Position numbers and translations under genes: made by a program. DNA of 64,000 nt, taken from positions 11,842,001 through 11,906,000 of the forward strand of contig OY992835.1 of the NCBI GenBank assembly GCA_963921425.1, read 5' to 3'. Under the pieces are notes generated by a model that saw only the letters and a program-made list of their open reading frames with translations, was not told the origin of the DNA and searched no databases. Source of the DNA: Dryas octopetala (taxonomy: Eukaryota > Streptophyta > Magnoliopsida > Rosales > Rosaceae). This document shows, piece by piece, positions 1 to 9,685 of this stretch (its first letter is position 1; every line of letters starts with the position of its first letter).

Positions 1-1073
1 TAGTGGCTCAGCTTTTTTGGTTATTATGATGAAGCATGCATTTATTCATTAATGGGAGTGCTTGGAATCAACTTTTTGAAAATGGCCAAGATCATGATGT
101 ACTAAATAAATATATGCGGCAAATTAGTGTTTATCATATTTTCTTAATCAAATGATATAGTACGTACTGCTTTATTTATTTAAGAGTAAATTATAATTTA
201 GTACCTTAATTTTATATGTTATTTCAATTTAGTATCCCAACTTTGAAAACATGTAAAAAAATATCTCAACTTTCATTTTGTGTCAAAATAGTACCTCTGT
301 TAGTTTTTCTGTCAAATAAATCGTTATCTGCTGACGTGACAGGGGTATTTTTGTTTTTTCCCCACATTTAAAAAATACTAATATTTTTAAAAACTTTTGA
401 ATAAAAATTTTCTTAAAAAAATTTAAAAACAATTTGAGGGTGGAGATGAGTAGGGAGGGTTGGGTAAGGGGGAAAAAGTTTTTTAAAATATTATTATTTT
501 TTAAATGTGGGGAAAAAGACGAAAATATTCTCGCCACATCAGCAGATAACGGTTTATTTGACAGAAAAACTAACGGAAGTACTATTTTGACATAAAATAA
601 AAGTTGAGGTACTTTTTTGTAAGTTTTTAAAGTTGAGATACTAAATTGAAACAACATGTAAAATTGAGGTACTAAATTATAATTTACTCTTTATTTAAAT
701 TCAAACCCAGTTCTAAATCTCATTAATTTGTTACTGATAAATAAGATATTATACTATATATTAACACATCACTACTTAATTAGTAAGCAAATTTCATCAG
801 TAAATTTGGTAACTCTAGTACCCTTATTCTTATAAATATTATGGGACCTAATATGTGAAATATGTGGTTAATAATACGATGCATGCAACATTATTCAATA
901 ATATTAACCATTTATATGATATCTACAACATCTCTTTTATAATATTTATTTATACATTAGTCACGTGATCAGTTATTGTAAAAAGTACGTATATTATCAA
1001 TATATATCTGTAATATATATGTAAGAATTTCTCCAATTTATAAGCTTATAAATCATATAATAATCAAATATAC
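1..1073 (-). other. 4CL intron 2 (left end outside window)
   Basis: AT-rich intron that begins with the GT donor at 1073-1072 on the minus strand and continues past base 1. Apart from the MITE at 184-689 no coding similarity is seen, so the next 4CL exon must lie outside the window. Confidence 0.7.
184..689. mobile_element. Mutator-like MITE with long terminal inverted repeats, 9-bp TSD
   Basis: The two arms, about 220 bp each, are near-perfect inverted repeats starting gagtaaattataatttag, with only a short G-rich centre between them. The element is flanked by an exact 9-bp direct repeat tttatttaa (175-183 and 690-698). Long TIRs with a 9-bp target-site duplication are the hallmark of Mutator-like elements. 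It has no coding capacity and sits inside 4CL intron 2. Confidence 0.85.
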
Positions 1074-3622
1074 CTTTCATGATTTGGTCACCTCTAATAC
1101 AAATCTCTCCAGGCTGGTTGCGAGGCAGAGAGGCCCCTGTTTCAGGGTCAACGATCTTCATCTCTGCATTTCTGATTACAGTCCCACATCCCCCTGGTTT
1201 GACCTCAAAGGGTTGCTTCGCAAATGCCAGTGACATTGTCAATACTGGCCCTGCCTCTGTCATTCCATATCCCTGTTTATAATATTACACTATTATTAAT
1301 TATGATTTAAAGATTGTCAATTAACAAAGGAATCTTTTTTATATTAATTTAATTTGTTGTTAAGTTGTGACATGGGGTGCACATGGAAATTTTCAGCACA
1401 TAGATATATATATATATATATGTAACTAAAACCAAAATTCTATGTTTCTTTCTGATTAAATAAATGTGACAAAATTTCTATCAACTAAGTAATGCTTTAA
1501 GAACTTGTCACATGGTCAATAACTTCAAAATCCAACTTCGTAACATCCATTTTACTTATACTATATACATCGTTGTCTCCCATCCTTAAGAATTGGTCAA
1601 AGGGTAGGTAAACCAAATATAAGTTATATAGCATACGTTACAAGGCCATCTTCACGATCATGTCATGTTTGAAATTTATTACGTTATGCACATATAATAA
1701 TAATATTCACAACTCATGGCCATCAAATCATGTACATACGTTTACTTTAACCCACAAAAATAGGTACAGATATACGTTACATGTTAACATTAATTACGAT
1801 ATATAATTCTTGATTTTCCCTTTTTTTTTTTCTTTTTTTTTTTCCCCTTTTGTTGGCCGCCAACCCATTATGCCAGGTCCTACATTTCTGTATATTGTCT
1901 CTTTTTACGTACATTCTGGTTAAGACAATATTAATGATAGGTTTCCATGTATATTATTTTCATCCCTAATTTAGAAATACGTACTCGATCAATAATTTTG
2001 CAAATTTGGAGGTAACAAGATTTCCCAGAACACCATTGGCAAGACATTAATCTTTCATCAAAAACTACATATGTGGAATGCATCGACACTAATCTACATT
2101 TCCTCCTTATCTTTACAAGAACATCAAATATGTTTTAAGATTAAGCTTTTGACTATCCAAAAATGCTCTTAGCTAGAAATTTCAAAGTCATTACTAAACA
2201 GTACTTCAAAAGTGTCAAAAGACATAAATCAAATTAAGGTACATAAATGCATCCATCAAACATTCGGATTCAAATTTCCTGCAGCCTCAACATTATATAT
2301 GCTTATATCATTTAGTAACTTCATTTAACAATATGACATAAATTTTAAATTTTAAGGCTGAATCTTAAATCTTCAAATATGATGAAAGATTATATTGTAT
2401 ATCGGGGCCGTTTTTTTTTTGTTTCATAAATTACATATGCATGTGTCGATTATATATAATTTTTTTGTCGTGATATATATGTGGGAGTGTGGGACCCACT
2501 GCTATCCGACAGTGTTTTGAGAGAAAAAAATTAACCGGGCATACAAAAATTCATCCAAATAATTAGGTACTTCATCATAATCAAAAACAGAGAATCTATT
2601 AAATGATTCCATACCTGAGCAAGGGTGACATTTGGAAACTTGGCTCTCACGGTATCTTCAAGCTCCTTCCCCAACGGCGCCCCTCCACTCTTAAGCACCC
2701 TCACCGACGACAAGTCGTAGTTCTCAAGCTCCGGAAACTTGGCGATCGCTAAGACGATCGGCGGCACGATGGGCGCCACGCTCACCCTGTGCCGCTGCAC
2801 CAGCTCCAGCAGCGACACGATCTCGAACTTCTGCATAAGCAGAATCGCGGCCCCGGCGCGTAGCCCACACAGCAACACCGAATTAAGCGAGTATATATGG
2901 AAAAGTGGCAACACACAAAGCACCACGTCATCACTCGAGTAGTACAGGTTGGGGTTGTCCCCGTCGACCTGCTGAGCCACGCTTGTCACGAGCCCCTTGT
3001 GCGTCAGCATGACGCCCTTCGGGAGCCCCGTGGTTCCGGACGAGTACGGCAGCGCCACGACGTCGTTCGGGTCAATTTCCACATCCGGCATGTCGTTTTC
3101 GTCGGAATTGGTTAGTTCCGAGAAATGTAAACATTTTTGATCCGGTGGTGCGTCGACGCACATTAGCTTAACGTGGACTTCTTCGTCGTCGTCGTCAGCT
3201 AAGTCCTTGACTTTGTCGTAGTGCGACGAGAGAGTGATGATGAGCTTGGCTTTGGAGGCCTTGGCTTGCTTCGAAATCTCGGCGGGGGTGAAGAAGGGGT
3301 TTGCTGACGTTGCCATGGCCCCGCGGAACGACGCGCCGAGGAAGGCGAAGACGAATTCAGGGGAGTTGGGGAGGAGGAGCATGATGACGTCGCCCTGACG
3401 GATGCCGAGGCGGTGGAGGCCTGACGCGACTCGGCGGGCGGTGAGCTCCACGTCGGCGTAGGAGTACACGTGGCCGGTGGAGCCGTTGATGAGGCAGGGC
3501 TTGGAGGCCAGGTGGGATTTGTTTTGGAAGATGTAGGAGTGGAGGGGGAGGTGTTTGGGGATGGGGATGTCGGGGAGTTTGGAGCGGTAAACGATGTCGT
3601 TTTGGGTTGTTTGGACTTCCAT
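1074..3622 (-). CDS. 4CL: 4-coumarate:CoA ligase, 5' part (runs off left edge)
   Basis: Activates 4-coumarate and related cinnamates to CoA thioesters through an acyl-adenylate, feeding lignin and flavonoid synthesis in the cytosol. Exon 1 is 3622-2615 (336 codons) and exon 2 is 1272-1074 (66 codons plus one base); both junctions are GT-AG and in phase. The AMP-binding box I ([11 protein letters not shown]) lies near residues 195-205. [11 protein letters not shown] opens exon 2, and box II (GEICIRG) lies near its end. Later exons with the C-terminal lid domain lie left of base 1. The start MEVQTT at 3622 has the usual short N-terminus of 4CL. An aspartate run (DDDDEE, about residue 147) is unusual but in frame. 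Exon 1 is much more GC-rich than its surroundings, as in many plant 4CL genes. Box I, box II and exon structure fit true 4CL better than 4CL-like peroxisomal ligases, but the substrate-pocket residues are only partly in view. Confidence 0.93.
1273..2614 (-). other. 4CL intron 1
   Basis: A 1.34-kb AT-rich intron between the CAG|GTATGG donor at 2614 and the ACAG|GG acceptor at 1273. Poly-pyrimidine runs lie near 1815-1850. I see no genes or clear mobile elements in it. Confidence 0.75.
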
Positions 3623-3756
3623 TTTGGGAAATGGGGATTGGGAAGAGAAAAAGGGAGGAGGAATTGGATTGAGCTTGGCTGGCGGTGCTTGGTGGAAGGG
3701 GACTAAGGAGAGGATATCATATACGAGTGGGTTAAGTAAGGAGCTGAAGGTGGCGG

Positions 3757-3763
3757 GGTTGGT
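3757..3763 (-). promoter_or_regulatory. AC-II element (ACCAACC) proximal to 4CL
   Basis: A third ACCAACC on the minus strand, about 135 bp upstream of the 4CL start codon. It could lie in the promoter or in the 5' UTR; the transcription start is not known. Confidence 0.4.
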
Positions 3764-4133
3764 GGACGGAGTGAGTTGGGATTATGGAGTTGTTTGGGGG
3801 TGAAAGTGTGAAAAAGAGAAATTTGAAGAAAAAAAGGAAATAATATAATAATGCTAGGGTACCAGATTCCTCTATCAAATTTGAATTCTAATTGATGTTG
3901 TTAAGAATGAAACGAGTCAGATTTGTATATTAAATTTGAATCTCAATTAATATGTGAACAAAAATAATATTAACTTAATAAATTTCATAATAGATTCACA
4001 TATGAATTAATAAATATTACTACATCATTTTGTAAAAAAAATTTAGTATATAAATTTAGTTATTCTAGCAATAGTTGAAAAATATTGATTAAAAAAAGGA
4101 ATACTTGAAAAACGGAAAAGAAAAAAACATTGA

Positions 4134-4184
4134 GGTTGGTGATTGAGAAGGTGGAAGTATGAGTATGAAGTTGGGTTGGTGAGA
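4134..4184 (-). promoter_or_regulatory. AC-element / L-box pair upstream of 4CL
   Basis: On the minus strand ACCAACC (AC-II type) occurs at 4140-4134 and again at 4180-4174. The second lies in TCTCACCAACC, which fits the published L-box consensus YCYYACCWACC of PAL and 4CL promoters. R2R3-MYB factors bind such sites and co-regulate phenylpropanoid genes. They lie about 510-560 bp upstream of the start codon. That they act on this gene is inferred from family knowledge. Confidence 0.5.
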
Positions 4185-5385
4185 GTGGGTCTGGATGGTG
4201 GTGGTGGGGTCAAAGGCGTTTGGTTGGGGTATACCATTTTTTTGTAAGGGGTCCTTTTCACCAACGAACGGATGAGCTCGACCAAGAACTTGGTGGGGCT
4301 GCAAAGACCACTATCCTTTACCTGCTACGTTTCCATATGGGTCTTTTCCTACTATTTTGGTACAGGCCTTTGGGCCTACAACTGGACTACTTGTTTTGTT
4401 GTTGAAGCCCAGCCCAGTCTCATTTTAGTTTTGCTATAGAAACTTGGGTATTCAAGCCCAAAACGTAGCCCTACTTTGAGGAGAAGATCTCAAACCCATA
4501 ATTGAAAACTCGAGACAGGATGCCTAACCCCAATCTTTGCCTTGGCCACCACGATAATAGGAGAGACTGAGAGAGCAGATTCCAACCCTAAGTTTTGGCT
4601 GCAAAGATAAAGATCAACACTCTTAATCACTATAACTATACATATAAATGGCTTCTTTGAATATGTCCTTTAGTTCCACTTATAGTCCTTTTTCATGTGC
4701 ACGGACGAATCTACGCATAAAGCTATATAGTTGTACTTCTTTACTATTTGCTGAAAAATTATTGTATTTACGATCCTAATTTTCTTTCTTTTTCTTTTTT
4801 TTTTATAAAAGAAAATATCTTCTAGTTTTCAGGATGTTGTTTTGTCCATTTTAATTTTTTAAAATTGTCTTTTATCTTTATATTTGTTCATGTGATCATG
4901 GAGGTTAGAGATAATTGGAGAATCTAACAGGACCAACATTGTAACGATATCAAACTGTTAAAGCCTTTTTTTTATTTGTATAATTTTTTAATAGATCAAG
5001 ACGTTAAGATTGAAATTGCAACAATCAACTGAAATGTTGTTATCACGAGAATAAATTTAAGCCAAATTATAAGGATGAACAGTGTAATACTCGACAGTGG
5101 CTCCATACCCTTCACCCTCTATATTTTGATGAAGTTTGTGATCAGAAAAAGACATTTATTATTTTGCAGCGACAAACAATGTTCATATCTTAATATAATT
5201 AAAAGAACATTTTAATGATATTCTAGGCTATAGTAAGATAATATGTATTAAAGTTTTAACGTGCAAGATAGAAAAAAAAAACATATTTCCTAGACATTTA
5301 TACATCTAAGACATATATAGACCTTTTGGAATTTGACTTGGACTATGATATATATGTCAAAGTATTATAACATCGTCTCCAATTT

Positions 5386-5505
5386 GACTTGGCATTGTCA
5401 AAGGTGAAAAGCCCTCAAGAAAAGGAGCACTAGACTTTCAATTGGAGACGACTTCCTTAATTAACTAAGTTTATTAATTGTAGAGCAACGCCACTTTCTA
5501 GAGTA
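5386..5505 (+). promoter_or_regulatory. Upstream block conserved in RBR-A, B and C
   Basis: Contains ggagcactagactt followed by caattggagacgac and a TAAGTTTATT stretch. The same order recurs upstream of RBR-B (9436-9620) and RBR-C (16040-16165), while the coding 5' end of RBR-A has diverged completely. It is either shared promoter DNA or simply an unlost remnant of the duplication. Confidence 0.45.
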
Positions 5506-5592
5506 CGTACTTAGCCTCTGATGTTCTTCTACTAGGACTCATCAAGTGGTTTAGTTGGTTCCAATTTTAATTATAATTTGTTTTCAACTCTG

Positions 5593-5600
5593 TATAAAAG
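5593..5600 (+). promoter_or_regulatory. TATA box of RBR-A
   Basis: TATAAAAG, a near-consensus plant TATA box, 42 bp before the ATG at 5642. This implies a very short 5' UTR. Confidence 0.5.
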
Positions 5601-5641
5601 ATTGATATATTGTAACAGAGACCCTAACAGGGAAGAGAGTT

Positions 5642-6446
5642 ATGGAGGAGAGTGGTGTGAAGAACATCGATGAAACCCTTGCTGAGATTCTTCAGCAATT
5701 CAAGAACTTGGACCACAAATTCACATCCTTAGATGCCAAGTATGAGCAGTTGGCCAAGGAGATTCATCACAAGGAAGTGCCATCATCATCATCATCATCA
5801 TCATCAGAAATTTTAACAACAGATGAATCATCAATCCAAGCAACCCAAGCATCATCAAAAATCTTATGTGAGATTTGTGTTGAAATGAAAGAGACTGATC
5901 AGATGTTCAGGTATGAGAGCTGTGTTCACTCCTTCTGCTCTGACTGTGTGGCCAAACATGTGGCCACAAAGATCCAAGACAACATGCTCATTGTCCGTTG
6001 TCCAGGATTGGACTGTAAAGCAGTCCTGGAACTGGAAGCCTGTAGGCCACTGCTGCCCCAAGTGGTCATAGAAAGGTGGGAACAAGCCCTTTGTGAAGCA
6101 CTGGTTCTGGGGGCCAACAAAATTTACTGTCCCTTCAAGGACTGCTCAACAGCTTTGGTGATTGACAATGAAGAAGGAGATGAAGTTAATGTGAGGGAGT
6201 CAGAGTGCCCTGTTTGCCATAGATTGTTCTGTGCAAGGTGTCAAGTGTCATGGCATTCAGGGGTTGAGTGTGAGGAGTTTCAGAAGCTGAATAAGGATGA
6301 GAGAGGGAGGGAAGATCTAATGGTGAAGGAGCTTGCCAAGGAAAAGCGATGGAAGAGGTGTCCCAGGTGCAAATATTATGTGGAGAAGAGTGCAGGTTGC
6401 TTGCGCATCATTTGCAGGTCAATTTTTTTTATTCAATTTTTGTCAT

Positions 6447-6523
<77 letters not shown>

Positions 6524-7402
6524 ATATATATATATATGTTATTGAGTGACTCTTGAATCCACACTTGCCCTGACCAAATAATATATGGGAATCTTTTATG
6601 ACAATAATATTATAAGAAGTTTGTTTGAAATTTTGAATAGAGTTTAAAAATTCAAATCTCATACAGAAACCTTTATATATGAAAAGTATGCATATGATTG
6701 TTGCTTATACATAGAGTTTTTTTTTTTTTTTTATTGTCATTATTACAAGGGAATCATAAATTCCATCGCCATCACATTATTAAACAAAAATACTTATGTT
6801 GCTTTACTTTGGTAATTGTAAATGGTCTTAATTAAATTCTCATGTGTTCTATATGGTCTTAATCAAAATGACGAATATTTATCTTGCAATTTGACATTTT
6901 TATGTTACTAGATTATATCAATTTGACACATTTACGAGATAAAATTAGGGGAGGGGGAATCGAATTTGAGTGCAGTGGGGCAAACTCTACGGTCTTTTCA
7001 ACTGAGCTGCCCACCAACTACAAACGTAAAACAGTTTAACAAGATAATAACATTACACTTAAAATGAATATTATGCCCAATAGGGCATTGCCTCTCTCAG
7101 CATCTAAGTTTTAGTTAGACGTACATGTAATAAAATGATGGGTTAGTGCAGGTTTAGTGCTTTTGCATATATTACTTGGTGGAAGTTTATTTATTATGTA
7201 TTATGTTTTCAGGTGCAAATTCCAGTTTTGCTATAGATGTGGAGAAAAATGGACACCAACTCATTATGGTTGCCCGGCCCGGCCGGCCGTCACCCAGAGG
7301 GAAATCGAAACTTGTTGGGATGTGGGTATTTGTTTTGGTTTGATCCTTTTTGTGTGTTTTTTTATCCTAATGGTTGTACTTTGTCGCAACGAAAGTTCTT
7401 AA
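5642..7402 (+). CDS. RBR-A: RING1-IBR-RING2 E3 ubiquitin ligase with novel N-terminus and membrane tail
   Basis: RBR ligases take ubiquitin from an E2 onto a RING2 cysteine and then onto substrate. Exons 5642-6417 and 7213-7402 join in phase (AG|G) to give 321 residues. Residues 10-45 look like a short coiled coil, followed by a Ser run. RING1 starts at CEIC (76-79), the IBR with YCPFKDC at 162-168, and RING2 with CPRC at 240-243. The catalytic cysteine would be C253. The His two residues later, which completes the triad in parkin and HHARI, is Arg255 here; RBR-C and RBR-D keep His. After the last RING2 cysteine (C279) the protein gains about 42 residues with a predicted membrane helix at 296-316, whereas RBR-C and RBR-D end within four residues. 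The tail is encoded by DNA inserted in exon 2, and the stop lies in a MITE arm. C-terminal membrane anchors are known in the RSL1-type RBR family, but this one looks newly acquired. Expression is unproven. Confidence 0.8.
6451..6530 (+). repeat. (CT)n microsatellite followed by (TA)n
   Basis: About 33 CT units followed by a short TA run, directly behind the exon 1 splice donor of RBR-A. Reading through the intron gives meaningless Ser-Leu repeats. Confidence 0.95.
6945..7022 (-). mobile_element. tRNA-derived SINE fragment
   Basis: The reverse strand reads tagttggtgggcagctcag, then a spacer, then aaattcgattccccct. This matches the A-box and B-box layout of a tRNA-derived SINE and aligns with the copies at 8396-8502 and 55021-55112. 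No poly-A tail is directly attached, so it is probably degraded. Confidence 0.5.
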
Positions 7403-7612
7403 ATTATTATTCGTGTCTCATTTTGGTTCTTAATTTAAATTTTGTCTTAAAATAATATGAAGTTTGAATTGTGTGCTATTTTGATCCCCTCTCCGTCAAC
7501 ATGACAAAGTGGCCTACTATTCAAAGTTTATATACTATTTTGATACAAAATTTAATTTAAGGACCAAAGTGAGATATGTGCAATAATTTAAGGATTACTG
7601 TTGCAATTCAGC
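7380..7612. mobile_element. TIR MITE overlapping the RBR-A stop codon
   Basis: Arms beginning near gcaacgaaagttcttaaatt (left) and ending near actgttgcaattcagcc (right) are inverted copies of each other, including the shared ttaaattttgt and aacatgacaaagtgg parts. The left arm contains the RBR-A stop codon (7400-7402). A homologous copy sits in the same relative place behind RBR-B (10917-11145), so it entered before the A/B duplication. Confidence 0.65.
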
Positions 7613-8395
7613 CTTTTATTTTCTCAGTACTTATTTTTAGTTGTTTCTTGTTTTGCATGTGTAAATCCAAGGGATTCATTATAATTATTTCAACAAGTAA
7701 AAATTGATTTGTCTTGTCAATTTTTCCAAAATGAAAAAAATGCTTAATTTTGTTCCGGGTACTTGATAACTAACTAAAGAACAAGTTATGGCTCTTAATT
7801 TCCTTCCTTGTGAAAGTAGTTCCAATCATACCAAGATAATTTTTTTATTTCTGTCAGTTGAATATCATGAAAGAAACTCTTGCAGTTAAAAAAAAAAAAA
7901 ATTGCATTTTACTACCAGACAAGATTCGTTAAGGCATCCCATAAATAGTTTTATTTAAGGGATTATGTGTGGAGTCTATTCTATATTATATTTCAATGAT
8001 TCAAGTTGTCTATTATTTATGTTTCAATTAAAAGATTATCTTTGCAAAAAATTAGACACATTAGAAACCATTAAAATATTTAATTTTTATAAAATAAATA
8101 AACACAGAAAATGTTTTTGATAAGATATTTCTATTTAAAAAATAATAATTCTTTAATGAAGATCTAAAGAGTAGCGACTCCAATGATTAAAATACAAAGT
8201 AGAGTGGTTTGGAGATCCCTTCAAGAAACCTTCTTGTTTAAAAGTAAACAATTTAGTTGTAATATGTTTTTGTGTATTATACGAAATATGAATTTAACAA
8301 ACAATTATATGGTGCCCCCTTGTATAAAATTCTTGGCTCTGCTTCTGGTTGCGAGAGAGATTGAGATCGCATAGCTTTTGTTATGGTTTGTGTTG

Positions 8396-8502
8396 TTTTT
8401 TTTTTTTTTTGTTTTTTTAAAGATTTAGAGGGAGAAGGAATCAAACTTGGGTGCAGAGAGACAAACTCTATAGTCCTTCTAACTAAGCTGTCCAACAACT
8501 AT
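8396..8502 (-). mobile_element. tRNA-derived SINE with poly-A tail and 12-bp TSD
   Basis: On the minus strand it starts atagttgttggacagctta (A-box region), carries a B-box-like gtttgattcc and ends in an A-rich tail. An exact 12-bp duplication tggtttgtgttg flanks it (8384-8395 and 8503-8514). The unoccupied site is preserved downstream of RBR-C (about 17470) and RBR-D (about 20457). Confidence 0.88.
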
Positions 8503-9435
8503 TGGTTTGTGTTGCTTAAGAAGGCTTGAGTTTATAAAATCATCAAAATTATATAGTATGAATAAATATAAGCATCAATATTTCCAATATTAATTGGCAG
8601 TATATGAGAGCACTTTTTATGTGTGGTGTCACTTAAGTGTAATACGTGGACAACAACTTTGGGTGAAGTAGATATATAATACGAATTATTAAAATACAAT
8701 ATGAAGTGGGCCTATAATGGATCTCTTAAATAAGCATCATGATATTATATATATTTATAGTGAGAAAAATATGGTTATATGAGCAATGTTGAAAAAAGCC
8801 TCTTCGCGCGTAGACGTCAAGAGAGTAATTTTCATTTAAAGAAAAGAGAATATGAATATCGATTTTAGTTCTAAATAAGTGGGCTTAAAATAAACCCTTG
8901 TTTTATTTTGATGAAAATACATCAATTTCTTTATTTTGAAAATAAATGTTAGTGTTGTATTGGGTATATGTTTAAGTGAAGTTTTTTTTTTTAATTTTTT
9001 TTAATGAACTAACAAGTTTGTCCTTATTAATCAATTTATATTAAAGTAGAATAAAAACTAGCATTTTATTAAAATATTGGGGCTACTAATAAATTAATTG
9101 GAGCTAAATATCAGCATCCTAGTCCGAATGACCCAAATATTCTCCTATAGATATTATGCCTTATTTGGTAAATATTTATTTTTATAATAAAAAATTAAGT
9201 TATTTCTTGTGTGACATGTGTAAATTCAAGTGATTCATTGTTTTTGCTTCAACAAATAAAAATTGATTTGTCTCGCTCCATTGTATCAATTTTTTTATTT
9301 TTAAACTACTCCATTGTAGCGATTTAGTTCAAAATAAAGAAGAGTAAATGTCTTTTAAAAAAAAAATAATAATAAGAGAAGTAAATGCTTTATGACAAAA
9401 GTTACAAGAATTAAAATACTTTGAGATATATATAA

Positions 9436-9620
9436 CTATAAGTCGAGTCAAATTCCAAAAGGTGAAAACCCCTCCTCGAGGAGTCGAGGACATGTTACAA
9501 CAACTTACAAGTTACAAGTTTGTTTCTCTCCAAGGAAGGAGCACTAGTGATCGACTAGACTTATAATTGGAGACTACCTCCTTAGCTAAGTTATTGTACG
9601 GAGCAACGACACTTCTATAT
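9436..9620 (+). promoter_or_regulatory. RBR-type upstream block before pseudogene RBR-B
   Basis: Keeps the same order of motifs as upstream of RBR-A and RBR-C (aaaaggtgaaaacccctc, ggagcactag, aattggaga). About 60 bp of extra sequence with short internal repeats (acaacttacaagttacaag) lies inside the block. Confidence 0.4.
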
Positions 9621-9685
9621 AATTCGACTATATAGACGATGATTATGGTTTAGGATTAAGGGTTAATTTGGTGGAGATCAGAAGT

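Larger units (their letters stand above)
3623..5641. other. Divergent intergenic region between 4CL and RBR-A
   Basis: A 2-kb spacer shared by two head-to-head genes. The 4CL-proximal part holds the AC elements. The RBR-proximal part holds a block conserved upstream of the other RBR copies (5386-5505) and a TATA box. I see no further gene; the GC-rich stretch at 4130-4330 has open frames but no family similarity. Confidence 0.6.
6418..7212 (+). other. RBR-A intron 1
   Basis: A 795-bp intron opening with a (CT)n microsatellite at 6451-6517 and a poly-T run at about 6717-6733. It contains a SINE-like segment near 6945-7022. The last 140 bp are well conserved with the introns of RBR-C and RBR-D, including the stretch ttagtgcttttgcat. 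Confidence 0.75.
7403..9685. other. Spacer between RBR-A and RBR-B
   Basis: Contains the rest of the DNA inserted in RBR-A exon 2 and an AT-rich segment at 7965-8200 that resembles the foldback MITE at 32110. From about 8350 it holds the displaced original 3' flank of RBR-A, interrupted by a SINE. A segment near 7641-7720 recurs at 9201-9275 and 11174-11250. No gene is visible. Confidence 0.55.

Noticed and set aside
3470-3803. Open frames on the plus strand opposite 4CL exon 1
   Set aside because: GC-rich 4CL coding sequence keeps the complementary frames open; the products are low-complexity and unlike any family.
4043-4304. Minus-strand frames of 71-80 residues upstream of 4CL
   Set aside because: They overlap the AC-element promoter region and have biased Pro/Thr/Phe composition without a domain.
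6333-6549. Open frames ending in long Ser-Leu repeats
   Set aside because: They read through the splice donor of RBR-A exon 1 into the intronic CT microsatellite.
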